Source: Cellulosimicrobium protaetiae (GTDB lineage: Bacteria; Actinomycetota; Actinomycetes; Actinomycetales; Cellulomonadaceae). From it: DNA of 64,000 bases. Made by a program: the position numbers and the translations under genes. The notes below the pieces were generated by a model. That model made no database searches. It was not told the DNA's origin and saw only the letters and a list, made by a program, of their open reading frames with translations. The stretch spans positions 2,232,001 to 2,296,000 of the forward strand of contig NZ_CP052757.1 in the NCBI RefSeq assembly GCF_009708005.2, written 5' to 3'. This document shows positions 54,834 to 63,543 of this stretch, piece by piece; the first letter of the stretch is position 1, and the number at the start of each line of letters is the position of its first letter.

Positions 54834-56129
54834 ATGACCGACCGCACCACGCCCGCGCCCCCGGCCGGCGCGACCGCTCCGAGCCCAGGACGGTTGCGCG
54901 GGGCAGGCCCCGCGCTCCTCGCGCTCGCGATGGGCGGCTTCACCATCGGCACCACCGAGTTCGCGACGATGGGCCTGCTCTCCGACATCGCGACCGACCT
55001 CGACGTCTCCATCCCCACCGCGGGCCACGCGATCACGGCCTACGCCGTCGGGGTCGTCGTCGGGGCGCCGCTGCTCACCGTCGTCGCCGCACGCCTGCCG
55101 CGCAAGACGCTGCTCGTCGCCCTCATGGCGTTCTACACGCTCGGGAACCTGTTCTCCGCGACGGCGGGGAGCATCGAGACCCTCGTCGCCGGCCGGTTCC
55201 TCGCGGGACTGCCGCACGGCGCGTTCTTCGGTGTCGGCGCGGCGGTCGGTGCCGCCGTGGCCGGTCCGGGACGGCGCGGACGAGCCGTCGCGACGATGAT
55301 GGCCGGGCTCACCATCGCCAACGTCGTCGGCGTCCCGCTCTCGACCTTCGCCGGGCAGCAGCTCGGCTGGCGCGCCGCGTTCGTCGTGGTCGGCGCGCTC
55401 GGCCTGGTGACGCTCGCCGCCCTGTGGTGGCTGATCCCGGCCGGCGCGGGCAACGAGGACTCCAGCGTGCGCCGCGAGCTCGGCGCGCTGCGCAACGGGC
55501 CGCTCTGGCTCGGGTTCGTCGGTGCCGCGGTCGGGTTCGGCGGCATGTTCGCCGTCTACTCCTACGTCGAGCCGACGATCACGCGCGTCACCGGGCTGTC
55601 GTCCGCCGCGGTGCCGCTCGTGCTCGCGATCTTCGGCGTCGGCATGACCGTCGGCACCGTGCTCGGCGGCCGCCTCGCCGACCGCTCGGTCATGCGCACC
55701 GTCTACCTCGGGTTCGTCTCCACCGGCGTGACGCTCGCGCTGTTCGCCCTCACCGGGCAGCACCCCGTCCCCGCCGTGCTGTCGCTCTTCCTGCTCGGCG
55801 TGACCTCCCAGGTCCTCGGCCTCGCGCTGCAGACGCGCCTCATGGACCTCTCGCCCGCCGCGCCCTCGCTCGGCGCGGCCCTGTGCCACTCCGCGCTCAA
55901 CGTCGGCAACGCGAACGGGGCCTTCCTCGGCGGCCTCGTCATCGCCGCCGGCTGGGGCTACCTCGCCCCGGCCTGGACCGGCGTCGTCCTCACCGCCGCC
56001 GGCCTCGGGATCATCCTCCTCGTCGGCCGCCGCCCGGCCGGCGTCGTCGTCGCCACCCTGCCGAACGCCACCCAGCCGGACGACGCCCCGGCACCCGCCG
56101 AGACCACCACCCCCGCCCTGCCGAAGTAG
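54834..56129 (+). CDS. MFS transporter (DHA1, Cmx/AraJ-like)
   Basis: 431 residues. It starts with FTIGTTEFATMGLLSDIATDL, the hallmark of DHA1 sugar-efflux/chloramphenicol exporters (AraJ/CmlR/Cmx). Other motifs are PHGAFFGVGAAV and GRLADRSVMRT (motif A of the second half). Twelve helices are visible. The final codons CCG AAG TAG coincide with the first 21-bp repeat unit: the repeat supplies the stop. The protein end is Thr/Pro/Ala-rich. A perfect palindrome in its promoter suggests regulation. The substrate is not known. Confidence 0.92.
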   Translation: MTDRTTPAPPAGATAPSPGRLRGAGPALLALAMGGFTIGTTEFATMGLLSDIATDLDVSIPTAGHAITAYAVGVVVGAPLLTVVAARLPRKTLLVALMAFYTLGNLFSATAGSIETLVAGRFLAGLPHGAFFGVGAAVGAAVAGPGRRGRAVATMMAGLTIANVVGVPLSTFAGQQLGWRAAFVVVGALGLVTLAALWWLIPAGAGNEDSSVRRELGALRNGPLWLGFVGAAVGFGGMFAVYSYVEPTITRVTGLSSAAVPLVLAIFGVGMTVGTVLGGRLADRSVMRTVYLGFVSTGVTLALFALTGQHPVPAVLSLFLLGVTSQVLGLALQTRLMDLSPAAPSLGAALCHSALNVGNANGAFLGGLVIAAGWGYLAPAWTGVVLTAAGLGIILLVGRRPAGVVVATLPNATQPDDAPAPAETTTPALPK

Positions 56130-56248
56130 AACCGTGGTCGCGCGAGGTAGAACCGTGGTCGCGCGAGGTAGAACCGTGGTCGCGCGAGGTAGAACCGTGG
56201 TCGCGCGAAGTAGAACTCTGGTTCGCCGAGGTAGGACTCTTGGTCGGG
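56123..56248 (+). repeat. 21-bp repeat array 4 (six units)
   Basis: Six head-to-tail 21-bp units. Units 2-4 are identical (GAGGTAGAACCGTGGTCGCG plus one base), unit 1 has GAAG for GAGG, and units 5-6 diverge. The TAG of unit 1 is the stop codon of the MFS gene. There are no spacers, so this is a tandem array and not CRISPR. Confidence 0.92.
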
Positions 56249-56384
56249 TCAGGCCCGCGGACCCGGGCCACGACGGTGGTCCTGGGTCTCAAGCTCGCGA
56301 GGTCGGGCCCACGGCGACCGTGCTCGGTCCTCAGGTCCGCGGGTTCGGGCCCGGGGCGCCCGCCGTCGGACCCGCCATCGCCCG

Positions 56385-56549
56385 GCGACCGGCCGACCAG
56401 GCCGTCCCGGCAGACCGAACAGGCGACCATGGCTCGTCAGACACCCCGGACGAACCGAAGCCACCTGCTCGACACGACGGGGCGACGGCTCGGCGTGCCG
56501 CAGCGACGGCGGCCGCCCGGGTGAGCCACGACCAGGGCGAGACGACGCC
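56385..56549 (+). repeat. Flanking block of composite element C
   Basis: This block is the inverted counterpart of 25745-25975. Matching stretches include CGCCCGGGTGAGCC (56513-56526) and GACCAGGCCGTCCCGGC (56396-56412). It lies next to hairpin C on the side opposite the 21-bp units, as in copy A. The 130 bp between array 4 and this block show nothing recognisable. Confidence 0.6.
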
Positions 56550-56649
56550 GGTCGGGGTGGGTGGTGGTGCCGCGTCGTGGTCGGGCCTGGCGGGAGCCGC
56601 GAGGAACGAGCGGCGGATGGTAGACGCGGCACCACCACCCACGCCGACC
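56550..56649 (+). repeat. Palindromic hairpin element, copy C
   Basis: 27-nt arms (56550-56576 and 56623-56649) pair at 26 of 27 positions. The 46-nt centre matches copy A, with one extra T near its start, and keeps CCGC-GAGGAACGA-GCGG. It is oriented opposite to copy A and the same as copy B. Confidence 0.9.
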
Positions 56650-56687
56650 ACCCAGCGCAACCACACGCCGTCGGGCACAAGAGCCAG

Positions 56688-56712
56688 GGTTCTACTTCGC
56701 GCGACCTGGGTT
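56688..56712 (-). repeat. 21-bp repeat array 5, left part
   Basis: One complete unit and the first four bases of a second, in reverse orientation to array 4. The array is cut here by the IS30-family element and resumes at 58015. The linker before it (56670-56680, CGGGCAC and neighbours) is shared with arrays 1 and 2. Confidence 0.8.
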
Positions 56713-56715
56713 GGC

Positions 56716-58012
56716 GGTCTCAACTGGTCATCGCAACATCCTGATTCGAGGGGTGTTTTCGGATGGTGCGTGGTGGGGTGTCGGTGCCGCGGCAGTGGCG
56801 GCGGGAGTTCTGGCGGGCGTTCGTCGATGGCGTGCCTGTGGTCGCGGCGGCCGCGGGGGTGGGCGTGTCGACCCGCACGGTGCAGGCCTGGATCGCTGAG
56901 TCTGGCGGGGTGCCTGATATCGATCTCGCCGCGCCCACGGGCCGGTTCGTGTCGTTCGAAGAACGCGAGCGGATGGCGTTGCTGCGTGCCGAGGGTCATT
57001 CGTACGCGGCGATCGGGCGGCGGCTGGGCCGTCCACGCTCGACGATCTGGCGTGAGTTGACCAACCCGGGCCGGCGGGCGAGCGATGGTCGGTATGTGCC
57101 CTCGGTCGCGCAGGCCCACCGCGACCGGCAGGCCGCGCGTCCCAAACAGGATCGGCGCAAGCTCGCGCTCGACCCGCGCCTGGCGGGCTATGTCTGCGAC
57201 CGGCTGGACGGCACCGTGCGACCGGACAGCCGCCGCGCACGGGTGTGGAGCCCGCAGCAGATCGCGAACCGCCTCCCGGTCGACTTCCCCGATGATGAGT
57301 CGATGCGGATCAGTCACGAGGCGATCTATCAGGCGTTGTATGTCCAGGGCCGTGGCGGGCTGCGCGCCGAGCTGCACACCGCGCTGCGGACCGGACGCGC
57401 CCGCCGCCGCCCTCGGGCCCAGGCCCGCACCAAGCGTCAGGGGCAACGCCTGCTACCGCCCGATGTCCTGATCAGCGAACGCCCGGCCGAGATCGCCGAC
57501 CGCGCCGTGCCGGGCCACTGGGAGGGCGATCTGATCATCGGTGCCGGCAACAAGTCCGCGATCGGGACCCTGGTCGAGCGCAGCACCCGGTTCGTGATGC
57601 TGCTGCACCTGCCGCACGGCTACGCCGCCGAGCAGGTCGCAGAAGCGATGCGGACCAAGATCCGGGCCCTGCCCGAGCACCTACGACGCACCCTCACCTG
57701 GGACCGGGGCCGAGAGATGACACCGAACGTCGGCATCGACATCGGATTCACCGATCCCATCGACCTGTTCTTCTGCGACCCGCACGCACCCTGGCAGCGC
57801 GGCAGCAACGAGAACACCAACGGGCTCCTACGCCAGTACTACCCCAAAGGCACCGACCTGTCCGTGCACCCCGCATCCGACCTCGAAGACGTCGCAGACG
57901 CCCTCAACACCCGACCCCGCCAAACCCTCGGCTGGGCCACCCCCGCCGAGAAGCTCGCCGCGCTACTCTCACCAACCTGACCAACCCGATGTTGCGATGA
58001 CCGGTTGAGACC
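56716..58012 (+). mobile_element. IS30-family insertion sequence
   Basis: About 1.3 kb with 25-bp terminal inverted repeats (56716-56740 and 57988-58012) that match at 24 of 25 positions; the outer end is GGTCTCAAC. It holds one complete transposase gene. It splits a 21-bp repeat array. I see no convincing target duplication directly outside the inverted repeats. Confidence 0.92.
56763..57980 (+). CDS. IS30 family transposase
   Basis: 405 residues. An N-terminal HTH (VVAAAAGVGVSTRTVQAWIAESG) is followed by the IS30 HTH_38 motif (RMALLRAEGHSYAAIGRRLGRPRSTIWRE). The catalytic core has Asp in GHWEGDLIIG, Asp in TWDRGREM and Glu in NENTNGLLRQYYPKG, the DDE triad with the usual 33-residue spacing of the family. 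The gene is intact, so the element may be active. It lies inside terminal inverted repeats. Confidence 0.96.
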   Translation: MVRGGVSVPRQWRREFWRAFVDGVPVVAAAAGVGVSTRTVQAWIAESGGVPDIDLAAPTGRFVSFEERERMALLRAEGHSYAAIGRRLGRPRSTIWRELTNPGRRASDGRYVPSVAQAHRDRQAARPKQDRRKLALDPRLAGYVCDRLDGTVRPDSRRARVWSPQQIANRLPVDFPDDESMRISHEAIYQALYVQGRGGLRAELHTALRTGRARRRPRAQARTKRQGQRLLPPDVLISERPAEIADRAVPGHWEGDLIIGAGNKSAIGTLVERSTRFVMLLHLPHGYAAEQVAEAMRTKIRALPEHLRRTLTWDRGREMTPNVGIDIGFTDPIDLFFCDPHAPWQRGSNENTNGLLRQYYPKGTDLSVHPASDLEDVADALNTRPRQTLGWATPAEKLAALLSPT

Positions 58013-58014
58013 AA

Positions 58015-58098
58015 GGTTCTACCTCGCGCGACCACGGTTCTGTCTCGCGCGACCAGAGTTCTACGTCGCGCGACCACGGTTCTATCTCGGCGACGAGT
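58015..58098 (-). repeat. 21-bp repeat array 5, right part
   Basis: Four further units (58015, 58036, 58057 and 58078), in the same orientation as the fragment at 56688. Together they show that the IS30 element entered an existing array of at least five units. Confidence 0.88.
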
Positions 58099-58219
58099 AG
58101 CGCGGCTTCGGGGCGCTCCCAGCCGGGATCCAGCGACGCGCGGTAGGTTGTGCCCTGCGCGCACCGCCGTGCGCGCCGTCACGTCCGGCGCGAGCCGGTG
58201 ACCCACGAGGAGCGTCCCC

Positions 58220-58876
58220 GTGAGCAAGAGCGCCACCGCCGGTGCGAGCGTGTCCGCCGGCCACGACGACGAGCCGCTGCCGTCGTCGGGCCCCCGCCCG
58301 ATCAGCACGCGAACCATGGGCTGGCTGCTCGTCGTGCTGGGCGCGATCGGCCTCTTCGGCTCGGCGGCGCTGGCGATCGAGAAGTTCCTCAAGCTCGCGG
58401 ACCCGAACCACGTGCCGTCGTGCAGCATCAACGCGCTGCTCGATTGCGGCGACGCGATGGACTCCTGGCAGGGGTCGCTCCTCGGGTTCCCGAACCCGCT
58501 GCTGGGCATCGCGGCGTTCCCCGTCGTCATCACGACGGGGGTGGTCGTGCTCGTCGGCGCGCGGCTCCCGCGCTGGTACTGGCTCGCGCTCCTCGGTGGG
58601 ACGACGCTCGGGATGGGCCTGGTCGTCTTCCTCGTCTGGACGACGATGTACGCCATCTCGGCGATGTGCCCCTACTGCATGGTCGTGTGGTTCGCCATGC
58701 TCCCGCTGTTCTGGTACCAGGTGGTCCACGCCGTCCAGGAGGGGTACCTGCCCGCGGGTGACGGCGTGCGGCGCACCCTCGTCGGCAACCGGCACCTGTT
58801 CCTGGCGATCGGCTACGTCGCGCTGGTCGCGTGGATCTTCCTGGTCAAGGGCCCGGTCATCATCTCGATGTTCTGA
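58220..58876 (+). CDS. Vitamin K epoxide reductase (VKOR) family protein
   Basis: 218 residues from GTG 58220, with GAGGAGCG upstream. Five membrane helices. VKOR residues are present: CSINALLDCG (Cys pair near residues 69 and 77), the Ser/Asn GSLLGFPNPLLGIAAF, and the redox CPYC motif near 152-155. Bacterial VKOR re-oxidises DsbA-like enzymes using menaquinone and so drives disulfide formation in exported proteins. Cys-rich secreted proteins in the window (for example at 46987) would need it. No DsbA partner lies next to it. Confidence 0.93.
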   Translation: MSKSATAGASVSAGHDDEPLPSSGPRPISTRTMGWLLVVLGAIGLFGSAALAIEKFLKLADPNHVPSCSINALLDCGDAMDSWQGSLLGFPNPLLGIAAFPVVITTGVVVLVGARLPRWYWLALLGGTTLGMGLVVFLVWTTMYAISAMCPYCMVVWFAMLPLFWYQVVHAVQEGYLPAGDGVRRTLVGNRHLFLAIGYVALVAWIFLVKGPVIISMF

Positions 58877-58918
58877 CCGCTCCGGGAGGTGTCGCCCGAC
58901 CCGCCATGAGGCCGCTCG

Positions 58919-59374
58919 TCAGCGCCAGGCGGGCTGGTCCGGCGCGGCGTCCTGCGGGTGTCCGTGGCCGCCCGGCTGCTGAGCGGCGGGCGGCGCCACC
59001 TGGGCCTGGTGGGCCGACTGCGCCGTCGCGCCGGGCTGACCCGCCGGGATCGGGCTGACCACGACCGCGGTGCCGTACGCGCACACCTCCGAGAACGACG
59101 CCGCGATCTCGCCCGTGTCGAAGCGCATGCCGACGACGGCGTTCCCGCCCCGACGCTGCGCCTCCTGCACCATGCGGTGCATGACCTCCTGGCGGGACTC
59201 GTAGACGAGCTTCGTGTACTCGGTCACCTCGCCGCCGCCGATCGAGCGGAACGAGGCGACGAAGTTCGCCCCGATGTTCGCGCTGCGCACGGTCATGCCC
59301 ATCACCTCGCCGAGCACCGCGTCGATGCGGTAGCCGGGCACCTCGTTGGTCGTCACGATGATCACGGCGCACAT
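58919..59374 (-). CDS. YbjQ/DUF74 family protein
   Basis: 151 residues. The N-terminal 107 residues are YbjQ-like: [30 protein letters not shown], then [16 protein letters not shown] and [11 protein letters not shown]. The Ala/Gln/Pro-rich tail is poorly conserved. Family members form pentameric rings and are thought to bind metals or ligands; the role is unknown. Start ATG 59374; an internal GTG four codons later would also keep the domain. Confidence 0.88.
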   Translation of the reverse strand: MCAVIIVTTNEVPGYRIDAVLGEVMGMTVRSANIGANFVASFRSIGGGEVTEYTKLVYESRQEVMHRMVQEAQRRGGNAVVGMRFDTGEIAASFSEVCAYGTAVVVSPIPAGQPGATAQSAHQAQVAPPAAQQPGGHGHPQDAAPDQPAWR

Positions 59375-59433
59375 CCTCGCACGGGGTGGACGGGCCGCCG
59401 TCGGGCCTCTCGCCGGCCGGTAAACTCGGCCGG

Positions 59434-62433
59434 GTGACCACGCCTGACACCACCTCGATCCCGCACGCCCCGGACACCCCCGCCGCGGGTGGCCCCGCCC
59501 ACCGCTACACGCCGGCGCTCGCGGAGCAGATCGAGCTCAAGTGGCAGGAGCTCTGGGAGCAGCGTGGCACGTTCTTCGCCGCGAACCCCACGGGGGAGCT
59601 CACGGACGGCGACGGCAACGGCCCCGAGGGCGCGAGCCCGTACTTCATCATGGACATGTTCCCGTACCCGTCGGGGGCAGGCCTGCACGTGGGGCACCCC
59701 CTCGGGTACATCGCGACGGACGTCGTCGGGCGCTTCCGGCGCATGCGCGGCGAGAACGTGCTGCACGCGCTGGGCTACGACGCGTTCGGTCTGCCCGCCG
59801 AGCAGTACGCCGTGCAGACGGGCCAGCACCCGCGCGTCACGACCGAGGCGAACATCACGAACATGCGTCGCCAGCTGCGCCGCCTCGGCCTGGCGCACGA
59901 CTCGCGCCGCACGTTCGCGACGATCGACCCCGACTACGTGCGCTGGACGCAGTGGATCTTCCTCCAGATCTTCGACTCCTGGTACGACGCCGACGCGCTG
60001 CGCCCCGACGGCGGTCGCGGTCGCGCACGCCGCATCGGCGAGCTCGAGGCCGAGCTCGCCTCCGGTGCGCGGCCGGTCCCGGGCGGCGTCGAGGGCGTCG
60101 AGGAGGGTGCGGACTGGGCGACGCTCACGCCGGAGCAGCGCCGCGCCGTCGTCGACTCCCAGCGCCTCGCGTACGTCGACGAGTCGCCGGTGAACTGGGC
60201 CCCGGGCCTCGGTACGGTCCTCGCGAACGAGGAGGTCACGGCCGACGGCCGCTCCGAGCGCGGCAACTTCCCGGTCTTCCAGCGCAGCCTGCGCCAGTGG
60301 AAGATGCGCATCACCGCGTACGCCGACCGCCTCGCCGACGACCTCGACCTCATCGACTGGCCCGAGAAGGTCACGGCGATGCAGCGCAACTGGATCGGTC
60401 GCAGCGAGGGTGCGCTCGTGCGGTTCGCCGTGCTCGGCACGCCCGACGGCGCGAACGACGCCGCGGCGGAGTCCGGCGGCGAGATCGAGGTCTTCACGAC
60501 GCGACCCGACACCCTGTTCGGTGCGACGTTCATGGTCGTGTCGCCCGAGCACCCGCTGCTCGACGAGGTCCCGGCGCACTGGCCCGACGGCACGTCGAGC
60601 GCGTGGACGGGCGGGCACCGCTCGCCGGTCGAGGCGGTCGCCGCCTACCGCCGCGAGGCCGCCGCGAAGACGGCGGTCGAGCGCCAGGCCGACGCCGGCA
60701 AGAAGACGGGCGTGTTCACCGGGCACCTCGCGGTGAACCCCGTGAACGGCCAGACGATCCCCGTGTTCACCGCCGACTACGTCCTCATGGGCTACGGCAC
60801 CGGTGCGATCATGGCCGTCCCGGGTGGCGACGAGCGCGACTTCGCGTTCGCCGAGGCGTTCGGGCTGCCGGTCGTGCGCACGGTCGAGCCCGCGGGCGGG
60901 CTGCCGGAGGACTTCACGGGCCCGTACACGGGCGACGGGGTCGCCGTCGGCTCGTCGAACGACGAGGTGTCGCTCGACGGCCTCGACGTGGCGGAGGCCA
61001 AGCGGCGCATCACCGAGTGGCTCGTCGGCAAGGGCCTCGGCGAGGGCACCACGACCTACCGCCTGCGCGACTGGCTGTTCAGCCGCCAGCGGTACTGGGG
61101 CGAGCCGTTCCCGATCGTGTGGGACGAGAACGACCAGCCCGTCGCGATCCCCGACGCCCTGCTGCCCGTCGACCTGCCCGACGTGCCCGACTACGCGCCG
61201 CGCACGTTCGACGCCGACGACGCCGACTCGTCGCCCGAGGCACCGCTCGGCCGCAACGACGAGTGGGTCAACGTCACGCTCGACCTCGGTGACGGCCCGA
61301 AGCAGTACCGCCGCGACACCAACACCATGCCCAACTGGGCTGGGTCGTGCTGGTACTACCTGCGCTACCTCGACCCGCGGTGGGACGGCGGCGCGGACGA
61401 CGTCGTGGTCGACGAGGGCCTCGAGCGGTACTGGATGGGACCGGAGCACAACCCGAGCGCCGGTCGCGCCGGGGGAGTGGACCTGTACGTCGGCGGCGTC
61501 GAGCACGCCGTCCTGCACCTGCTCTACGCGCGCTTCTGGCACAAGGTCCTCTACGACCTGGGTCACGTGACGAGCGTCGAGCCGTTCCACAAGCTCTTCA
61601 ACCAGGGCTACGTCCAGGCGTACGCGTTCACCGACGCGCGCGGCCAGTACGTCCCCGCCGCCGAGGTCGTCGAGGAGCCGGCGTCCGACGGCTCCGGCGA
61701 GGTCGTGTACCGCTGGAACGGCGAGGTCGTGCAGCGCGAGTACGGCAAGATGGGCAAGTCGCTCAAGAACGTCGTCACGCCCGACGAGATGTACGCCGAG
61801 TACGGCGCCGACACGTTCCGCGTCTACGAGATGTCGATGGGCCCGCTCGACCTGTCGCGCCCGTGGGAGACGCGCGCCGTCGTCGGGTCGCAGCGGTTCC
61901 TCCAGCGCTTGTGGCGCAACGTCGTCTCGGAGGAGACGGGCGAGGTGACGGTCGTCGACGAGCCCGCGTCGCCCGAGACGCTGCGCGCCGTGCACCGCGC
62001 CATCGCCGACGTGCAGGTCGAGATGGAGCACATGCGCCCCAACACGGCGATCGCGAAGCTCATCACGCTCAACAACCACCTCACGTCGCTCGACCGCGTG
62101 CCGCGCGAGGCCGTCGAGCCGCTCGTCCTCATGACGGCGCCCGTCGCGCCGCACATCGCCGAGGAGCTGTGGCAGCGCCTGGGCCACGAGCGCTCGCTCG
62201 CGCACGAGCCTTTCCCGACGGCCGACGAGCGCTACCTCGTCGAGGACACCGTGACGTGCGTGGTCCAGGTCAAGGGCAAGGTGCGCGCCCGCCTGGAGGT
62301 CCCGCCGTCGATCTCGGAGGAGGACCTCACGGCTGCCGCGCTCTCGGAGCCGAACGTCGTGCGCGCGATCGACGGCGCGGAGGTCCGCAAGGTCATCGTC
62401 CGCGCCCCGAAGCTGGTCAACATCGTCGTCTGA
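59434..62433 (+). CDS. leuS: Leucyl-tRNA synthetase
   Basis: 999 residues from GTG 59434. The class I signatures are present: HIGH as HVGH (in [15 protein letters not shown]) near residue 85, and KMSKS as KMGKS (in [16 protein letters not shown]) near residue 772. Between them lie the CP1 editing domain ([44 protein letters not shown]) and [19 protein letters not shown]. The C-terminal anticodon-binding and LeuRS-specific domains are complete. It attaches leucine to tRNA-Leu and removes mischarged residues. Confidence 0.98.
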   Translation: MTTPDTTSIPHAPDTPAAGGPAHRYTPALAEQIELKWQELWEQRGTFFAANPTGELTDGDGNGPEGASPYFIMDMFPYPSGAGLHVGHPLGYIATDVVGRFRRMRGENVLHALGYDAFGLPAEQYAVQTGQHPRVTTEANITNMRRQLRRLGLAHDSRRTFATIDPDYVRWTQWIFLQIFDSWYDADALRPDGGRGRARRIGELEAELASGARPVPGGVEGVEEGADWATLTPEQRRAVVDSQRLAYVDESPVNWAPGLGTVLANEEVTADGRSERGNFPVFQRSLRQWKMRITAYADRLADDLDLIDWPEKVTAMQRNWIGRSEGALVRFAVLGTPDGANDAAAESGGEIEVFTTRPDTLFGATFMVVSPEHPLLDEVPAHWPDGTSSAWTGGHRSPVEAVAAYRREAAAKTAVERQADAGKKTGVFTGHLAVNPVNGQTIPVFTADYVLMGYGTGAIMAVPGGDERDFAFAEAFGLPVVRTVEPAGGLPEDFTGPYTGDGVAVGSSNDEVSLDGLDVAEAKRRITEWLVGKGLGEGTTTYRLRDWLFSRQRYWGEPFPIVWDENDQPVAIPDALLPVDLPDVPDYAPRTFDADDADSSPEAPLGRNDEWVNVTLDLGDGPKQYRRDTNTMPNWAGSCWYYLRYLDPRWDGGADDVVVDEGLERYWMGPEHNPSAGRAGGVDLYVGGVEHAVLHLLYARFWHKVLYDLGHVTSVEPFHKLFNQGYVQAYAFTDARGQYVPAAEVVEEPASDGSGEVVYRWNGEVVQREYGKMGKSLKNVVTPDEMYAEYGADTFRVYEMSMGPLDLSRPWETRAVVGSQRFLQRLWRNVVSEETGEVTVVDEPASPETLRAVHRAIADVQVEMEHMRPNTAIAKLITLNNHLTSLDRVPREAVEPLVLMTAPVAPHIAEELWQRLGHERSLAHEPFPTADERYLVEDTVTCVVQVKGKVRARLEVPPSISEEDLTAAALSEPNVVRAIDGAEVRKVIVRAPKLVNIVV

Positions 62434-62445
62434 CGCCCCTTTCGC

Positions 62446-62502
62446 TGAGTGCATGAAATAGTCGCGTCCGACCTGCTCGGGCGCGACTATTTCATGCACT
62501 CA
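62446..62502. repeat. Hairpin repeat 1 flanking the DUF559 gene
   Basis: Perfect 21-bp arms at 62446-62466 and 62482-62502, beginning TGAGTGCATGAAATAGTCGC, enclose a 15-nt loop. The arms are identical to those at 63476-63532. The terminal TGA of the right arm (reverse strand) is the stop codon of the DUF559 gene. The arms are more AT-rich than the surroundings. It also lies 12 bp after leuS and can terminate it. Confidence 0.93.
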
Positions 62503-63405
62503 CGGGCGGGTGGATGTCCGACGGCGGTCCCGTGCCGCACGCACGCGGCGCACCAGGCGCTCCGGGTGGCGGAGCACGTCGTCGGCCGTCGCCGTGACGA
62601 TGATCCAGCCGGCGTCCTCGAGCCGCTGCCGCCGCTCCACGTCACGCCGCCACGTCGCCGGGTCGGTCCGGTGGACGTCGCCGTCGTACTCGATCGCGAT
62701 GCGCAGCTCGGGGTAGGAGAGGTCGGGCAGGGCGAGGAACCGACCGGCGTCGTCGTACGCCGGGACGTTCACCTGCGGGCACGGCAGACCGGACTGGACC
62801 AGGAGAAGCCGGGTGCGCGTCTCCATGCTCGAGTCCGTCCCCGGCCTGACGAGGTCGATCGCCTCGCGGCACCGCACGATGCCGCGCATCTTGTACGTTG
62901 CGTCCAGGAGACGGCGTAGCTCTCGCACGGTCGTGGCAGGGGCCTTCCGCCGGGTCGCGGAGTCGGCGAGCACGACGACGTCGTCCGGCGGGAGCGAGTG
63001 GGACAAGTGCAGCCAGGTCTGGGCTGCGGAGGTCACCGGGAGCCCGTGCGCGGTGGTCGTCGTCAGTGCACGCTGGCCGCAGAAGTGCGCGACGACGTTC
63101 GCCCGCTGCAGCCTCTGGTCGCGGCGCGGCGTCACGACGTGGATCCGGTCGTCGTCGGCGAGCCGCCAGGGCACCTCGATCCCGAGCAGCCGGAGTGCCG
63201 TGACGTGGCTGAACGCCGCGCCGTCGGGCAGTACCCTGGCCGCGGCCCTGCACACGTCGAGGACGGACACGAGGCTCCCGCGCGGGACCCGCACCCCGGC
63301 GAACGGTGCCTCGAGCGAGGGGCTGCGCAGCGACGCGGGCGTCATCCCGAAGGTCTGCGCCGTGCGCGTACGGAAGGGGCGGGTCGGGCTCTGCCGGGTC
63401 ACCAT
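62500..63405 (-). CDS. DUF559 domain protein (endonuclease-like, AbiEi-like N-terminus)
   Basis: 301 residues from ATG 63405; ATG 63346 is an alternative. The N-terminal region (VRVPRGSLVSVLDVCRAAARVLPDGAAFSHVTALRLLGI) resembles the DNA-binding/AbiEi-type domain often fused to DUF559. The C-terminal domain has PDLSYPELRIAIEYDGDVHR, then RRDVERRQRLEDAGWIIVTAT, the Asp/Glu-x-Asp pattern of very short patch repair (Vsr)-like PD-(D/E)XK nucleases. Actinobacterial chromosomes often carry several. The role is unknown, with defence or DNA repair suggested. It is enclosed by two identical-arm hairpins, one of which gives its stop codon. Confidence 0.85.
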   Translation of the reverse strand: MVTRQSPTRPFRTRTAQTFGMTPASLRSPSLEAPFAGVRVPRGSLVSVLDVCRAAARVLPDGAAFSHVTALRLLGIEVPWRLADDDRIHVVTPRRDQRLQRANVVAHFCGQRALTTTTAHGLPVTSAAQTWLHLSHSLPPDDVVVLADSATRRKAPATTVRELRRLLDATYKMRGIVRCREAIDLVRPGTDSSMETRTRLLLVQSGLPCPQVNVPAYDDAGRFLALPDLSYPELRIAIEYDGDVHRTDPATWRRDVERRQRLEDAGWIIVTATADDVLRHPERLVRRVRAARDRRRTSTRP

Positions 63406-63475
63406 GCCGACCGAGGATGCCGCCCGCTCCGACCCAGCGAAACCCCGCCCCCCGCGGCTGTGGACAACCACACCG

Positions 63476-63532
63476 TGAGTGCATGAAATAGTCGCGCTCA
63501 CCAGGCCCGGACGCGACTATTTCATGCACTCA
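63476..63532. repeat. Hairpin repeat 2 flanking the DUF559 gene
   Basis: Arms at 63476-63496 and 63512-63532 have the same 21-bp sequence as repeat 1. The 15-nt loop differs, but when one copy is inverted the two loops share CGGA at the same end. The pair therefore behaves as inverted copies around one gene. This copy lies between the DUF559 promoter region and the HerA-like gene. Confidence 0.93.
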
Positions 63533-63543
63533 GCGAGTCAAGG

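Noticed and set aside
56123-56248. CRISPR array
   Set aside because: The 21-bp units abut with no spacers and no cas genes are present in the window.
56134-57060. Long + strand open frame through the 21-bp array, hairpin C and the IS end
   Set aside because: It reads the repeats as VARGRTV heptads and then crosses the IS inverted repeat into the transposase in another frame. There is no ribosome binding site, and high GC leaves few stops. It is not a gene.
56709-58018. Target site duplication of the IS30 element
   Set aside because: Directly outside the inverted repeats the bases are GGC on the left and AAG on the right. GGTT occurs a few bases out on both sides but only as part of the repeat unit, so it proves nothing.
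62449-62919. Short open frames starting MHEIVA in the DUF559-flanking hairpins
   Set aside because: They arise because the arm contains an ATG and reads open in one frame. The frames then run antisense through the DUF559 gene, with no ribosome binding site.
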